DNA of 64,000 nt from Kitasatospora sp. MAA19 (GTDB taxonomy: Bacteria > Actinomycetota > Actinomycetes > Streptomycetales > Streptomycetaceae): assembly GCF_029894125.1 (NCBI RefSeq), contig NZ_JARXYZ010000001.1:62001-126000 (forward strand). Direction: 5' to 3'. The position numbers and the translations under genes are program-made. The number at the start of each line of letters is the position of its first letter. The first letter of the stretch is position 1. Below the pieces are notes generated by a model that made no database searches, was not told the DNA's origin, and saw only the letters and a program-made list of their open reading frames with translations. Of this stretch, positions 7,732 to 16,770 are shown piece after piece.

Positions 7732-8622
7732 TCAGACCATTCCGCGCTGCATCGCCTCGCACACCGCCGTGCTCTCCCGCACGCCGAGCCGCAGCGCCCT
7801 GCCGCAGTGCGCGATCCAGGCCGCCATCCCCTCGGGCGTGCCCGCCAGATAGCCGGCCAGGGCCCGCCGGTAGGCGTCGGTGCCGAGTTCCGCCAGCCCG
7901 ACCTCGGCCGGGCAGATCGACTTCGGGTCGAGCCCCTCGGCGAGCAGCACGATCCGCTGGGCGGCCCGCGCGATCACGCCGTTGTACGCGCCGAACGGCC
8001 GCAGCGCGAGCAGTTCACCGTGCACCACCGAGGCCACCACGAGGGCCGGCGTCCCCACGCCCTGGCCCTCCGCGCGCGCCACCAGCAGCCGGGAGAGCTG
8101 GTCGAGCCGGGCCGCGACCTCCTCCGCGCCCGGGGCGGGCGGCAGCGCGGGCGGCGGCCCGTCCGCCTGGACGACCTCGACGCTCTCCACCGGCTTGAGT
8201 TCCCGCGGGAACAGCTCCTCGGCACCCTCGCCCGCGCGGCGGGGCCGCCCGGCGGACGGTTCGCCGTCGCCGACGGCGAGCAGGTGCAACCGGGCCAGCA
8301 CCTGGAGCGGCGAGTGCCGCCAGATGCTGAGCAGCTGGCCGGCCTCGGCGGCGATCCGCAGGGCCGCGCCGACGGTCCGGGCCTCGGCGTCCGCGCTGAA
8401 GTCGCTGCGGCGCCGGACCTCCTCCAGCGGCCAGTCCGCCCCGGCCAGCGCCGCCGACGCGCGGGCGCCGCGCAGCGCGGACTCGGAGGTGACCTCGGCC
8501 GCGCGGCGGCGCATCACCCGGTGGCCGTAGAGCCGGTCGACGGCCTTGCGGACCTCGGCCACGGCGTCGGGCACCCCGGGGAGCTGGGCCAGCGGGGCGA
8601 GGGGATCTGTTCCAGTGCTCAC
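7732..8622 (-). CDS. Fic-fold protein with degenerate active site
   Basis: 296 residues, GTG start at 8622. The helical core contains VASVVHGELLALRPFGAYNGVIARAAQRIV, which aligns with the Fic signature HPFxxGNGRxxR. Here the catalytic His is Arg208 and the G-N-G-R part reads AYNGVIAR. Fic enzymes transfer AMP or other phosphate groups from nucleotides; with the His missing, that chemistry is unlikely. The family is conserved in streptomycetes at this position (often called oxidoreductase in older annotation), so a binding or structural role is more plausible than decay. It is convergent with the 6S candidate. Confidence 0.65.
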   Translation of the reverse strand: MSTGTDPLAPLAQLPGVPDAVAEVRKAVDRLYGHRVMRRRAAEVTSESALRGARASAALAGADWPLEEVRRRSDFSADAEARTVGAALRIAAEAGQLLSIWRHSPLQVLARLHLLAVGDGEPSAGRPRRAGEGAEELFPRELKPVESVEVVQADGPPPALPPAPGAEEVAARLDQLSRLLVARAEGQGVGTPALVVASVVHGELLALRPFGAYNGVIARAAQRIVLLAEGLDPKSICPAEVGLAELGTDAYRRALAGYLAGTPEGMAAWIAHCGRALRLGVRESTAVCEAMQRGMV

Positions 8623-8738
8623 CTACCCGAGAGTAATGAACAGCCGGCCCCTCCCGGAACAGCAACCCCGGATCACCCGTTAGAGGCAATCCTCACTTCC
8701 CTCCGCCGGGGAGGCCCAAACCCCGGCTAGCATGGCCA

Positions 8739-8754
8739 TTATCGGAGACGATAA
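8739..8754. promoter_or_regulatory. Inverted repeat TTATCG-GAGA-CGATAA in AT-rich promoter region
   Basis: Perfect 6-bp arms in a locally AT-rich stretch (8738-8766), 88 bases before the P-loop gene start and 117 bases from the Fic-like start. It is a candidate operator in a divergent promoter region. The binding protein is unknown. Confidence 0.45.
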
Positions 8755-8841
8755 CTATTTCCAATTAGGGGCGCCTCGGCATGCGCGACCCCTGAGCAGG
8801 CGGCCCCGAGCGCGGGCCCAGAGCGAGAGCCGGAGTCCCAG

Positions 8842-9849
8842 ATGAAGATCGCCTTCGTCGGCAAGGGCGGCAGCGGCAAGACCACGCTGTCCGCACTGTT
8901 CATCCGCCATCTGGCCGCCGCGGGCCGGCCGGTCATCGCCGTCGACGCCGACATCAACCAGCACCTGGGCCCTGCCCTAGGGCTGACGGATGCTCAGGCC
9001 GGCAAGCTGCCCTCGCTCGGCGCGCATCTGCCGGAGATCAAGGAGTACCTGCGCGGCAGCAACCCGCTGATCCGTTCATCCGACGAGATGATCAAGACCA
9101 CGCCGCCCGGCCGGGGTTCGCGCCTGCTGCGGATCGTCGAGGAGAACCCGGTCTACGCCGCCTGCGCCCGCCCGATCGCGCTGGACGAGGGCTCGGTCCG
9201 GCTGCTGGCGACCGGCGCCTTCACCGAGGAGGACCTCGGGGTGGCCTGCTACCACTCCAAGGTCGGCGCGGTGGAACTGCTGCTCAACCACCTGCTGGAC
9301 GGTCCCGACGAGTACCTGGTCACCGACATGACGGCGGGCTCCGACTCCTTCGCCTCCGGTCTGTTCACCCGCTTCGACCTGACCTTCCTGGTGGCCGAGC
9401 CGACCCGCAAGGGCGTCTCCGTCTACCGCCAGTACAAGGACTACGCCCGCGACTTCGACGTGCCGCTGCGGGTGATCGGCAACAAGGTGCAGGGCCCGGA
9501 CGACCTGGCGTTCCTGCGCCGCGAGGTCGGCGACGACCTGCTCACCACCTTCGGGCACTCGGACTGGGTACGCCGCCTGGAGCAGGGCGCCGAGCCGCCG
9601 CTGAAGTCGCTGGAGCCGACCAACCGGGCCGTCCTGGAGGAACTGAGGACCGAGGCCGAGGCCGCGTACGGGCAGCGGGACGCGCGCCGCTACACCGAGC
9701 AGGCCGTGCTGTTCCACCTGCGCAACGCGGAGAGTTGGGCCAACGCCAAGGTCGGCGTCGACCTCGCGACCCAGGTGGACGACGCGTTCGTGCTGGGCGG
9801 GCTCGCGGCCGACGGCGTGCGTTCCACCCCGGCGGGCGCACACGCCTGA
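8842..9849 (+). CDS. CooC/MinD-like P-loop ATPase
   Basis: 335 residues. The N-terminus MKIAFVGKGGSGKTTLSALF carries the deviant Walker A with both lysines, typical of SIMIBI ATPases such as CooC (nickel insertion) and MinD. VIAVDADINQHLGPALGL is switch I, and VTDMTAGSDSFASGL is the Walker B/switch II region. The C-terminal half (SVYRQYKDYARDFDVPL, NKVQGPDDLAFL) is also CooC-like. No carbon monoxide dehydrogenase, hydrogenase or urease gene is nearby, so the client is unknown. It probably acts in metal-centre maturation or membrane localisation. Confidence 0.7.
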   Translation: MKIAFVGKGGSGKTTLSALFIRHLAAAGRPVIAVDADINQHLGPALGLTDAQAGKLPSLGAHLPEIKEYLRGSNPLIRSSDEMIKTTPPGRGSRLLRIVEENPVYAACARPIALDEGSVRLLATGAFTEEDLGVACYHSKVGAVELLLNHLLDGPDEYLVTDMTAGSDSFASGLFTRFDLTFLVAEPTRKGVSVYRQYKDYARDFDVPLRVIGNKVQGPDDLAFLRREVGDDLLTTFGHSDWVRRLEQGAEPPLKSLEPTNRAVLEELRTEAEAAYGQRDARRYTEQAVLFHLRNAESWANAKVGVDLATQVDDAFVLGGLAADGVRSTPAGAHA

Positions 9850-9864
9850 CCCCACTCCACCCCG

Positions 9865-9912
9865 AACGGGCCGTGGCCCTCCCCCTGCACCCGGGGAGGG
9901 CCACGGCCCGTT
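9865..9912 (+). terminator. Strong hairpin terminator after the P-loop gene
   Basis: An 18-20 base arm AACGGGCCGTGGCCCTCCCC pairs with GGGGAGGGCCACGGCCCGTT across a short loop, 16 bases after the TGA. The rest of the gap to 10276 holds a low-GC stretch (10013-10055, with the small inverted repeat CTCGG-TTTA-CCGAG at 10036-10049) that probably contains the promoter of the next gene. Confidence 0.85.
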
Positions 9913-10276
9913 CCGCATGCCCGGGCAACCGGCGCCACCAGCAGATTCCCGGCGGTTCGAACACCACCCGATGGGGTGAATCAGGGGGTTTTCCCCTTCC
10001 CTCCCCGGGTGACGCTGTGCAAAGCTTTCATTACCCTCGGTTTACCGAGTCTTGATGGTCCGTCCCGACGGCCCTCGGCGAGACGTCCCGCACCTCGCCC
10101 AGGTCCCTGGCGGGCCCTGATGGTCAAGGTCCGGCCGGTGCACCCGTATTCCCCGCCGCGCCCACGCCATCCCGCCACACCGTCGCGACCCACGACAGCC
10201 GATCCGCCCCGGAGCCCCACCCCGGACTCACCGCCGGACCTGACTGCGTTCGTTCCCCCGGACAGACGGGAAGACA

Positions 10277-12664
10277 ATGACCCTCGACATCTCCAGCGCA
10301 CCCATCGCCTCCGACACCACCGACCACGCGCCACCGGGCCCCGGCACCGGCGCCCGCTGGGCCCAGGACCTCTCCGCCTCCCTGGTGGTCTTCCTGATCG
10401 CCGTGCCGTTCTCCCTCGGCATCGCACTCGCCACCGGCGCCCCGCTCACCGCCGGCCTCGCCGCCGCGGCCGTCGGCGGCATCGTCGTCGGGCTGTTCGG
10501 CGGCACCCCGCTCCAGGTCAGCGGCCCCTCGGCCGCGCTGACCGTGATCACCGCCGGATTGATCGTCCAGTACGGCTGGCGGGCCACCTGCGCCATCACC
10601 CTCGCCGCCGGGCTGCTCCAACTCCTGCTCGGCGCACGCCGGGTGGCCCGGACGGCGCTCGCCGTCTCGCCCGCCGTCGTGCACGGCATGCTGGCGGGGG
10701 TCGGGCTCACCATCGCCATCGCGCAGCTGCACGGCGTCCTCGGCGGCTCCCCGCAGAGCTCGGCGATCGCCAACCTCATCGCGCTGCCGGGCCAGTTGGC
10801 CGGCCCGCACCCGCCCGCGCTGCTGGTCGGCACGGTGACCGTGGCCGTCCTGCTGGGCTGGCCCCGGCTCGGCCGACTCCCCGGCCGCGCGGGCGAGTTC
10901 GGCGCCCGGCTGGCCAAGGTCCCGGGCCCGCTGGCCGCCGTCGCCACCGCGACCGCGCTCGCCCTGGCCCTGGACCTGCGGCTCGCCCACATCGGACTGC
11001 CCGCCTGGCAGCCGCACGCACTCGTGCCAGCGCTGCCGCACGGCCCGCTCGCCGGGGTGCTGGCCGCCGTCCTCACCGTCACCGCCGTCGCCAGCGTGGA
11101 GTCACTGCTGTCCGCCGTCGCGGTCGACCGGATGTCCCGGCGCACCGGCGACCTCGACCGCGAACTGCGCGGCCAGGGCCTGGCCAACGTGGTCAGCGGG
11201 CTGGTCGGCGGGCTGCCCGTCGCCGGCGGCGCCGTCCGCAGCACCGCCAATGTGCGGGCCGGCGGCCAGACCAGGTGGGCCTCGGTGCTGCACGGCGTCT
11301 GGGTGCTCGCCGCCGCGCTGGCGCTGACCGGCGGGCTGCGCCGGATCCCGCTGGCCGCGCTGGCCGCGCTGGTGCTGGTGGTCGGGCTGCAGATGGTGAG
11401 CTTCGCGCACATCCGCAACGTGCACCGGCACCGCGAGTTCCCGGTCTACCTGACCACCATGCTCGGCGTGGTGGCCCTCGGCGTGCTGTGGGGCGTCGCA
11501 CTCGGCGCCGGCACCGCCGTCCTGCTCGCGCTCTACCGGCTGACCCGCGCCCACGTGGACGTGCTGGCCGGACCGGACGGCTCGGTCACCGTCCAGACGC
11601 ACGGGCCGCTCACCTTCACCGCGGTCCCCCGGCTGAGCCGGGCGCTGGCCGGCATCCCCGCCCACGCCGAGGTCACGGTGGTCCACGACGGCTCCTTCCT
11701 GGACCACGCCGCGTACGAGACGCTGCACAGCTGGCGGACGGGGCGCCAGGGCGCGGGCGGCCGGGTCTCGATGGTGACGCGCCGCAGGGACGACGAGGTG
11801 CTCGACCCCGACGGCACCGTCCGGGCGGGCAGTTCACCCGGCCCGCACCGCTGCCGGGCCTGGACGCCCTGGGTCGGCCACCACTGCATCGACCAGCAGG
11901 AGGACCCGCACGGCCGCCTGCTGGACGGCGTCCGGGTGTTCCAGCAGCACACCGCCCCGCTGATCCGGCCCGAGCTCGCCCGGCTGGCCCGGGAGGGGCA
12001 GACCCCCTCCCAGCTCTTCCTGACCTGCGCGGACTCGCGGATGGTCACCAGCATGATCACCAACAGCGGCCCGGGCGACCTCTTCACCGTCCGCAACGTC
12101 GGCAATCTGGTGCCGGCCCCGTACGAGCCCGGCGCGGCCGACGACTCGGTGGCGGCCGCGGTGCAGTACGCGGTCGAGGCCCTGGAGGTGCGCTCGATCA
12201 CGGTCTGCGGCCACTCCGGCTGCGGTGCGATGAAGGCCCTGCTGGACGGCGTGCACGAGCGCCCCGGGCCGCCCACCGCACTGGCCCGCTGGCTGCGCAA
12301 CGGCCGCGGCTCGCTGGACCGGCTCCGCCGGGCGCCCGCCGGGTTCGCCGCCCGGCCGGTGGTGGACCTGGTGGAGCAGCTCTGCATCACCAACGTGGTC
12401 CAGCAGCTGGACCAGCTGATGGCCAACCCGGCCGTGGAGCGCCGGGTCGAGGAGGGCACCCTGCGGCTGGTCGGGATGTACTTCGACTTCGCGACCGCGC
12501 AGGCTTACGTGCTCGACCGGGCCGCCGGGACGTTCAGCCCGGTCGAGGCGCGCGTCGAGGCGGCCCCGGCCGGGCCCACGACTGGCGACACGCCCGAACG
12601 GGTGAATGCGGACGGCACGGCCCCCGTCGACGGCGGCGAGGAGGGCCCCCAGCTGGCCGCCTGA
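10277..12664 (+). CDS. SulP-type anion transporter fused to beta-carbonic anhydrase
   Basis: 795 residues. Residues 1-420 are a multi-helix SulP/SLC26 permease (SASLVVFLIAVPFSLGIALA; VSGPSAALTV; VASVESLLSAVAVD). Residues about 425-520 look like a STAS-type linker. Residues 540-740 form a beta-carbonic anhydrase with the zinc set Cys584-Ala-Asp586-Ser-Arg588 and His646/Cys649 in CGHSGCGA, so the enzyme should be active. It is probably a bicarbonate (or sulfate) transporter interconverting CO2 and bicarbonate at the membrane. M. tuberculosis Rv3273 has the same fusion. The ATG follows GGAAGACA. Confidence 0.9.
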   Translation: MTLDISSAPIASDTTDHAPPGPGTGARWAQDLSASLVVFLIAVPFSLGIALATGAPLTAGLAAAAVGGIVVGLFGGTPLQVSGPSAALTVITAGLIVQYGWRATCAITLAAGLLQLLLGARRVARTALAVSPAVVHGMLAGVGLTIAIAQLHGVLGGSPQSSAIANLIALPGQLAGPHPPALLVGTVTVAVLLGWPRLGRLPGRAGEFGARLAKVPGPLAAVATATALALALDLRLAHIGLPAWQPHALVPALPHGPLAGVLAAVLTVTAVASVESLLSAVAVDRMSRRTGDLDRELRGQGLANVVSGLVGGLPVAGGAVRSTANVRAGGQTRWASVLHGVWVLAAALALTGGLRRIPLAALAALVLVVGLQMVSFAHIRNVHRHREFPVYLTTMLGVVALGVLWGVALGAGTAVLLALYRLTRAHVDVLAGPDGSVTVQTHGPLTFTAVPRLSRALAGIPAHAEVTVVHDGSFLDHAAYETLHSWRTGRQGAGGRVSMVTRRRDDEVLDPDGTVRAGSSPGPHRCRAWTPWVGHHCIDQQEDPHGRLLDGVRVFQQHTAPLIRPELARLAREGQTPSQLFLTCADSRMVTSMITNSGPGDLFTVRNVGNLVPAPYEPGAADDSVAAAVQYAVEALEVRSITVCGHSGCGAMKALLDGVHERPGPPTALARWLRNGRGSLDRLRRAPAGFAARPVVDLVEQLCITNVVQQLDQLMANPAVERRVEEGTLRLVGMYFDFATAQAYVLDRAAGTFSPVEARVEAAPAGPTTGDTPERVNADGTAPVDGGEEGPQLAA

Positions 12665-12668
12665 GAGC

Positions 12669-12709
12669 CGGGCCCGTGTCCCCGCCGGGCGGGCCGGGGC
12701 ACGGGCCCG
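12669..12709 (+). terminator. Hairpin terminator after the SulP-CA gene
   Basis: CGGGCCCGTG(T)CCCCG pairs with CGGGGCACGGGCCCG with one bulged T, beginning 5 bases after the stop codon. Confidence 0.8.
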
Positions 12710-12715
12710 CCGGCC

Positions 12716-12756
12716 GCCGTACGGCCTGCCGCCCCCGAGGCGGCGGGCCGTACGGC
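12716..12756. terminator. Second hairpin, tandem with the previous one
   Basis: GCCGTACGGCCTGCCGCC pairs with GGCGGCGGGCCGTACGGC around a 5-base loop. Two tandem hairpins isolate the SulP-CA gene from acs. Confidence 0.75.
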
Positions 12757-12776
12757 GCGTCGTTCGACTGTCGGTC

Positions 12777-12792
12777 AAAGGTCTACACCAAT
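12777..12792. promoter_or_regulatory. DasR-responsive-element-like site upstream of acs
   Basis: AAAGGTCTACACCAAT matches the dre consensus ACTGGTCTACACCACT at 13 of 16 positions, with the core GGTCTACACCA perfect. It lies 115 bases before the acs start in the promoter-bearing gap. DasR is the GntR-family repressor of GlcNAc use in streptomycetes. Binding here is inferred from sequence only. Confidence 0.7.
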
Positions 12793-12907
12793 AATCCGAA
12801 GCCTCTTGTCAACTGCCCCATTCGCCTGGTGAGCTGTGCGCTGGGACACACGGGACAGTCCCCACGCACGGGATCGTCCCCGATCATGACTCGATAGGGA
12901 GTGCGCG

Positions 12908-14863
12908 TTGAGCAACGAGAGCCTGGCCAACCTACTCAAGGAGGAGCGGCGCTTCGCCCCGCCGGCAGAGCTCGCCGCAGCCGCGAACGTCACCGCGGCG
13001 GCGTACGCGCAGGCCTCCGAGGACCGCCTGGGCTTCTGGGCCGAGCAGGCCCGCCGCCTCAGCTGGGCCGTCGAGCCGACCGAGACGCTGGACTGGTCCA
13101 ACCCGCCCTTCGCCAAGTGGTTCGCCGACGGCAAGCTCAACGTGGCCTACAACTGCGTCGACCGCCACGTCGAGGCCGGCCTGGGCGACCGGGTCGCGAT
13201 CCACTTCGAGGGCGAGCCCGGCGACAGCCGCTCGATCACCTACGCCCAGCTCAAGGACGAGGTCTCGCAGGCCGCCAACGCGCTGCTGGAGCTCGGCGTC
13301 CGCAAGGGCGACCGGGTCGCGGTCTACCTGCCGATGATCGCCGAGGCGGTCGTCGCGATGCTCGCCTGCGCCCGGATCGGCGCCACCCACTCGGTGGTCT
13401 TCGGCGGCTTCTCCGCCGACGCCGTCGCCTCCCGGATCGAGGACGCGCAGGCCAAGCTCGTCATCACCGCCGACGGCGGCTACCGCCGCGGCAAGGCGTC
13501 CGCGCTCAAGCCGGCCATCGACGAGGCGCTCACCAAGGTCGAGGGCGTCGAGCACGTCCTGGTGATCCGCCGCACCGGGCAGGAGATCGCCTGGACCGAG
13601 GGCCGCGACGTCTGGTGGCACGAGATCACCGCGCGCCAGTCCACCGAGCACGCCCCCGAGGCGCACGAGGCCGAGCACCCGCTGTTCATCCTCTACACCT
13701 CGGGCACCACCGGTAAGCCCAAGGGCATCCTGCACACCTCGGGCGGCTACCTCACCCAGGCCAGCTACACCCACCACGCGGTCTTCGACCTCAAGCCGGA
13801 GACCGACGTCTACTGGTGCACCGCCGACATCGGCTGGGTCACCGGCCACTCGTACATCGTCTACGGCCCGCTCTCCAACGGCGCCACCCAGGTCATCTAC
13901 GAGGGCACCCCGGACACCCCGCACCAGGGCCGGTTCTGGGAGATCGTCCAGAAGTACGGCGTGACGATCCTCTACACCGCGCCGACCGCGATCCGCACCT
14001 TCATGAAGTGGGGCGACGACATCCCCGCGAAGTTCGACCTGTCCTCGCTGCGGGTGCTGGGCAGCGTCGGCGAGCCGATCAACCCCGAGGCCTGGATCTG
14101 GTACCGCGAGCACATCGGCGCCGGCAAGACCCCGATCGTGGACACCTGGTGGCAGACCGAGACCGGCGCCATGATGATCAGCCCGCTGCCGGGCGTCACC
14201 GAGACCAAGCCGGGCTCGGCCCAGCGCGCCCTGCCGGGCATCGCGGCCACCGTGGTCGACGACGAGGCCAACGAGGTCCCGAACGGCTCCGGCGGCTACC
14301 TGGTGCTCACCGAGCCGTGGCCGTCCATGCTCCGCACCATCTGGGGCGACGACCAGCGCTACATCGACACCTACTGGTCGCGCTTCCAGGGCCGCTACTT
14401 CGCCGGGGACGGCGCCAAGAAGGACGAGGACGGCGACATCTGGCTGCTCGGCCGGGTCGACGACGTCATGCTCGTCTCGGGCCACAACATCTCCACCACC
14501 GAGGTCGAGTCGGCCCTGGTCGGCCACCCGTCGGTGGCCGAGTCCGCCGTGGTCGGCGCCGCGGACGCCACCACCGGCCAGGCCATCGTCGCCTTCGTGA
14601 TCCTGCGCGGCGGCGTCACCGAGAGCCCGGAGCTGGTCGAGGAGCTGCGCGCGCACGTCGGCCGCACGCTCGGCCCGATCGCCAAGCCGAAGCAGATCAA
14701 GGTGGTCGGCGAGCTGCCGAAGACCCGCTCCGGCAAGATCATGCGCCGCCTGCTGCGCGACATCGCCGAGGGCCGCGAGGTCGGTGACACCACCACCCTC
14801 GCCGACAGCACGGTGATGAGCCAGATCCAGGCCCAGCTGCCGCCGTCGGGCGGCAACGGCTGA
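12908..14863 (+). CDS. acs: Acetyl-CoA synthetase (AMP-forming)
   Basis: 651 residues, TTG start with GGGAG 6 bases upstream. It converts acetate, ATP and CoA to acetyl-CoA. Visible motifs are the AMP-binding P-loop YTSGTTGKPKG, the acetate pocket around VYWCTADIGWVTGHSY, WWQTETGAMM, the hinge GRVDDVMLVSGHNI and the regulatory/catalytic lysine Lys610 in KTRSGKIM (the usual acetylation target). Full length for the family. It matches the SCO3563 position. The upstream dre-like site suggests control by DasR, which would tie acetate activation to GlcNAc catabolism, whose NagA step releases acetate. Confidence 0.96.
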   Translation: MSNESLANLLKEERRFAPPAELAAAANVTAAAYAQASEDRLGFWAEQARRLSWAVEPTETLDWSNPPFAKWFADGKLNVAYNCVDRHVEAGLGDRVAIHFEGEPGDSRSITYAQLKDEVSQAANALLELGVRKGDRVAVYLPMIAEAVVAMLACARIGATHSVVFGGFSADAVASRIEDAQAKLVITADGGYRRGKASALKPAIDEALTKVEGVEHVLVIRRTGQEIAWTEGRDVWWHEITARQSTEHAPEAHEAEHPLFILYTSGTTGKPKGILHTSGGYLTQASYTHHAVFDLKPETDVYWCTADIGWVTGHSYIVYGPLSNGATQVIYEGTPDTPHQGRFWEIVQKYGVTILYTAPTAIRTFMKWGDDIPAKFDLSSLRVLGSVGEPINPEAWIWYREHIGAGKTPIVDTWWQTETGAMMISPLPGVTETKPGSAQRALPGIAATVVDDEANEVPNGSGGYLVLTEPWPSMLRTIWGDDQRYIDTYWSRFQGRYFAGDGAKKDEDGDIWLLGRVDDVMLVSGHNISTTEVESALVGHPSVAESAVVGAADATTGQAIVAFVILRGGVTESPELVEELRAHVGRTLGPIAKPKQIKVVGELPKTRSGKIMRRLLRDIAEGREVGDTTTLADSTVMSQIQAQLPPSGGNG

Positions 14864-14882
14864 GCCTGCCGAAGCGATGAAC

Positions 14883-14918
14883 CCGTGCCCCGGGCGGTGG
14901 TCACCGCCCGGGGCACGG
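14883..14918 (+). terminator. Hairpin terminator after acs
   Basis: CCGTGCCCCGGGCGGTG pairs perfectly with CACCGCCCGGGGCACGG around a 2-base centre, 19 bases after the stop. The remaining gap to 15206 is the nhaA leader, with a low-GC stretch near 15050-15100 that probably holds the promoter. Confidence 0.85.
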
Positions 14919-15206
14919 CTGTCAGTCCTCCGCCCTCCCCCGGCCGGCCGCCAGGGTGCGCAGGGTGTCGTACGCGCCGTTCGAGTGCCGTACCGCTGCT
15001 CCGCCGGGATGCAGAACCGTCCCACAGGGCTTAAGTCCCTGAATAGGACAATCCGGATGTCACCCGAACGATCCCGTTAGACTGTTAATGACGCATCAAG
15101 ATCCTTGAGCAGGAGTCCGGGCGTCACAGGGCGCGCCGGGAAGTCTGGTCGGCAACTGCACCACAGGTGTATCCGTTGCCGCTCCCAGCCCCTCAGGAGG
15201 TCCCGC

Positions 15207-16583
15207 GTGACCGACCAGCCGCCCGTCCACGAGCCGACGACCCGCCGCCGGCAGCTTCTCGGCCGGCTCTCCCTGCCCGAGCGGACCTTCGTCACCGACG
15301 CCCTGCGCACCGAGACGGTCGGCGGCGTGCTGCTGCTGATCGCCGCCGTGGTCGCGCTGATCTGGGCCAACGCCTGGCCGCACGCGTACGAGAGCGTCCT
15401 CGACTACACCATCGGGCCGTCCGCCCCGCTGCACCTGGACCTCACCCTGGGCAACTGGGCCAAGGACGGCCTGCTGACGATCTTCTTCTTCGTCGCCGGG
15501 ATCGAGCTCAAGCGCGAGTTCGTCGCGGGCGAGCTGCGCACCCCGAGCGCCGCGGTGCTGCCGGTGATAGCCGCCGTCTGCGGCGTCGCGCTGCCGGCGA
15601 TCCTGTTCGCCCTCGTCAACTCGGGCAGTGGCGGCCACCCCGCCGGCTGGGCCATCCCGACCGCCACCGACATCGCCTTCGCACTCGGCGTGCTGGCCGT
15701 GGTCGGCAGCCACCTGCCGTCCGCCCTGCGCGCCTTCCTGCTCACCCTCGCCGTGGTGGACGACCTGATCGCGATCCTGATCATCGCGATCTTCTACAGC
15801 TCCGGCATCAAGTTCTGGGCGCTCGGCCTGGCCTTCGCCGGCCTGGTGCTGTTCTGGTTCCTGCACCGGCGCGGGGTGCACGGCTGGTACCTCTTCGTGC
15901 CGCTGGCCGTCGTGAACTGGGCGCTGATGCACGAGAGCGGCATCCACGCCACGGTCGCGGGCGTCGCGATGGGCCTGATGCTGCGCTGCCACAAGGAGGG
16001 CGACGAGCAGCACTCCCCCGGCGAGCACATCGAGCACCTGGTCCGCCCGCTCTCGGCCGGCCTGGCCGTCCCGGTGTTCGCGCTGTTCGCCGCCGGGGTG
16101 ACGATCTCCGTCCCGGCGCTGCGCGAGGTGTTCACCCAGGCCACGCCGATGGGCATCGTCATCGGGCTGCTGGTCGGCAAGACGGTGGGCATATTCGGCG
16201 GCACCTGGCTGGCCGCCCGGTTCACCCGGGCCGAACTGAACCCGCAGCTCAAGTGGGCCGACATGTTCGCGGTCTCGGTGCTCGCGGGCATCGGCTTCAC
16301 CGTCTCGCTGCTGATCAGCGAGCTGGCCTTCCCCGGCGACCTGGCCCTCGCCGACCGCTCCAAGACGGCCGTCCTGGTCGGCTCGCTGCTCTGCGCGGCG
16401 GTCGCCACCGTGCTGCTCAAGCTGCGCAACCGGCACTACCGCGCGCTGTGCGAGGAGGAGGACCGGGACCTGGACGACGACGGCGTTCCGGACGTCTACC
16501 AGCAGGGCGACCCGGCCTGGCGGGCCCGGGTCGCCGAACCGACCCGGCACCCGACCGGCGAGGGGCCCGGAACGGACCGCTGA
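15207..16583 (+). CDS. nhaA: Na+/H+ antiporter NhaA
   Basis: 458 residues. The GTG start at 15207 follows a perfect AGGAGG; upstream in-frame codons lack coding character. About 12 membrane helices include the NhaA hallmarks DGLLTIFFFVAGIELKREFVAGEL, IPTATDIAFALGVLA and LAVVDDLIAILIIAIFY. The paired Asp residues of TDIAFAL and VVDDL bind Na+ and H+. It exports sodium in exchange for protons across the plasma membrane. A longer acidic tail (CEEEDRDLDDDGVPD) follows the last helix. Similar to SCO3564. Confidence 0.95.
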   Translation: MTDQPPVHEPTTRRRQLLGRLSLPERTFVTDALRTETVGGVLLLIAAVVALIWANAWPHAYESVLDYTIGPSAPLHLDLTLGNWAKDGLLTIFFFVAGIELKREFVAGELRTPSAAVLPVIAAVCGVALPAILFALVNSGSGGHPAGWAIPTATDIAFALGVLAVVGSHLPSALRAFLLTLAVVDDLIAILIIAIFYSSGIKFWALGLAFAGLVLFWFLHRRGVHGWYLFVPLAVVNWALMHESGIHATVAGVAMGLMLRCHKEGDEQHSPGEHIEHLVRPLSAGLAVPVFALFAAGVTISVPALREVFTQATPMGIVIGLLVGKTVGIFGGTWLAARFTRAELNPQLKWADMFAVSVLAGIGFTVSLLISELAFPGDLALADRSKTAVLVGSLLCAAVATVLLKLRNRHYRALCEEEDRDLDDDGVPDVYQQGDPAWRARVAEPTRHPTGEGPGTDR

Positions 16584-16770
16584 GGCCTGCCAGGAGCCGC
16601 CCGCAGCCGGGACACATCCCTCCGGCGGGGCCCCGGAGTGGTGTGCGGCTGACCGGTAGGGGCATGATTCTGAGCTATCGACAGTCCACTGACGCCTCCG
16701 GGCCCCACCGGCCCCCGGAACCGCACCACACGGCGGCGTCACGCCGCACAGCCGCAGAGGAGAACCGCTG

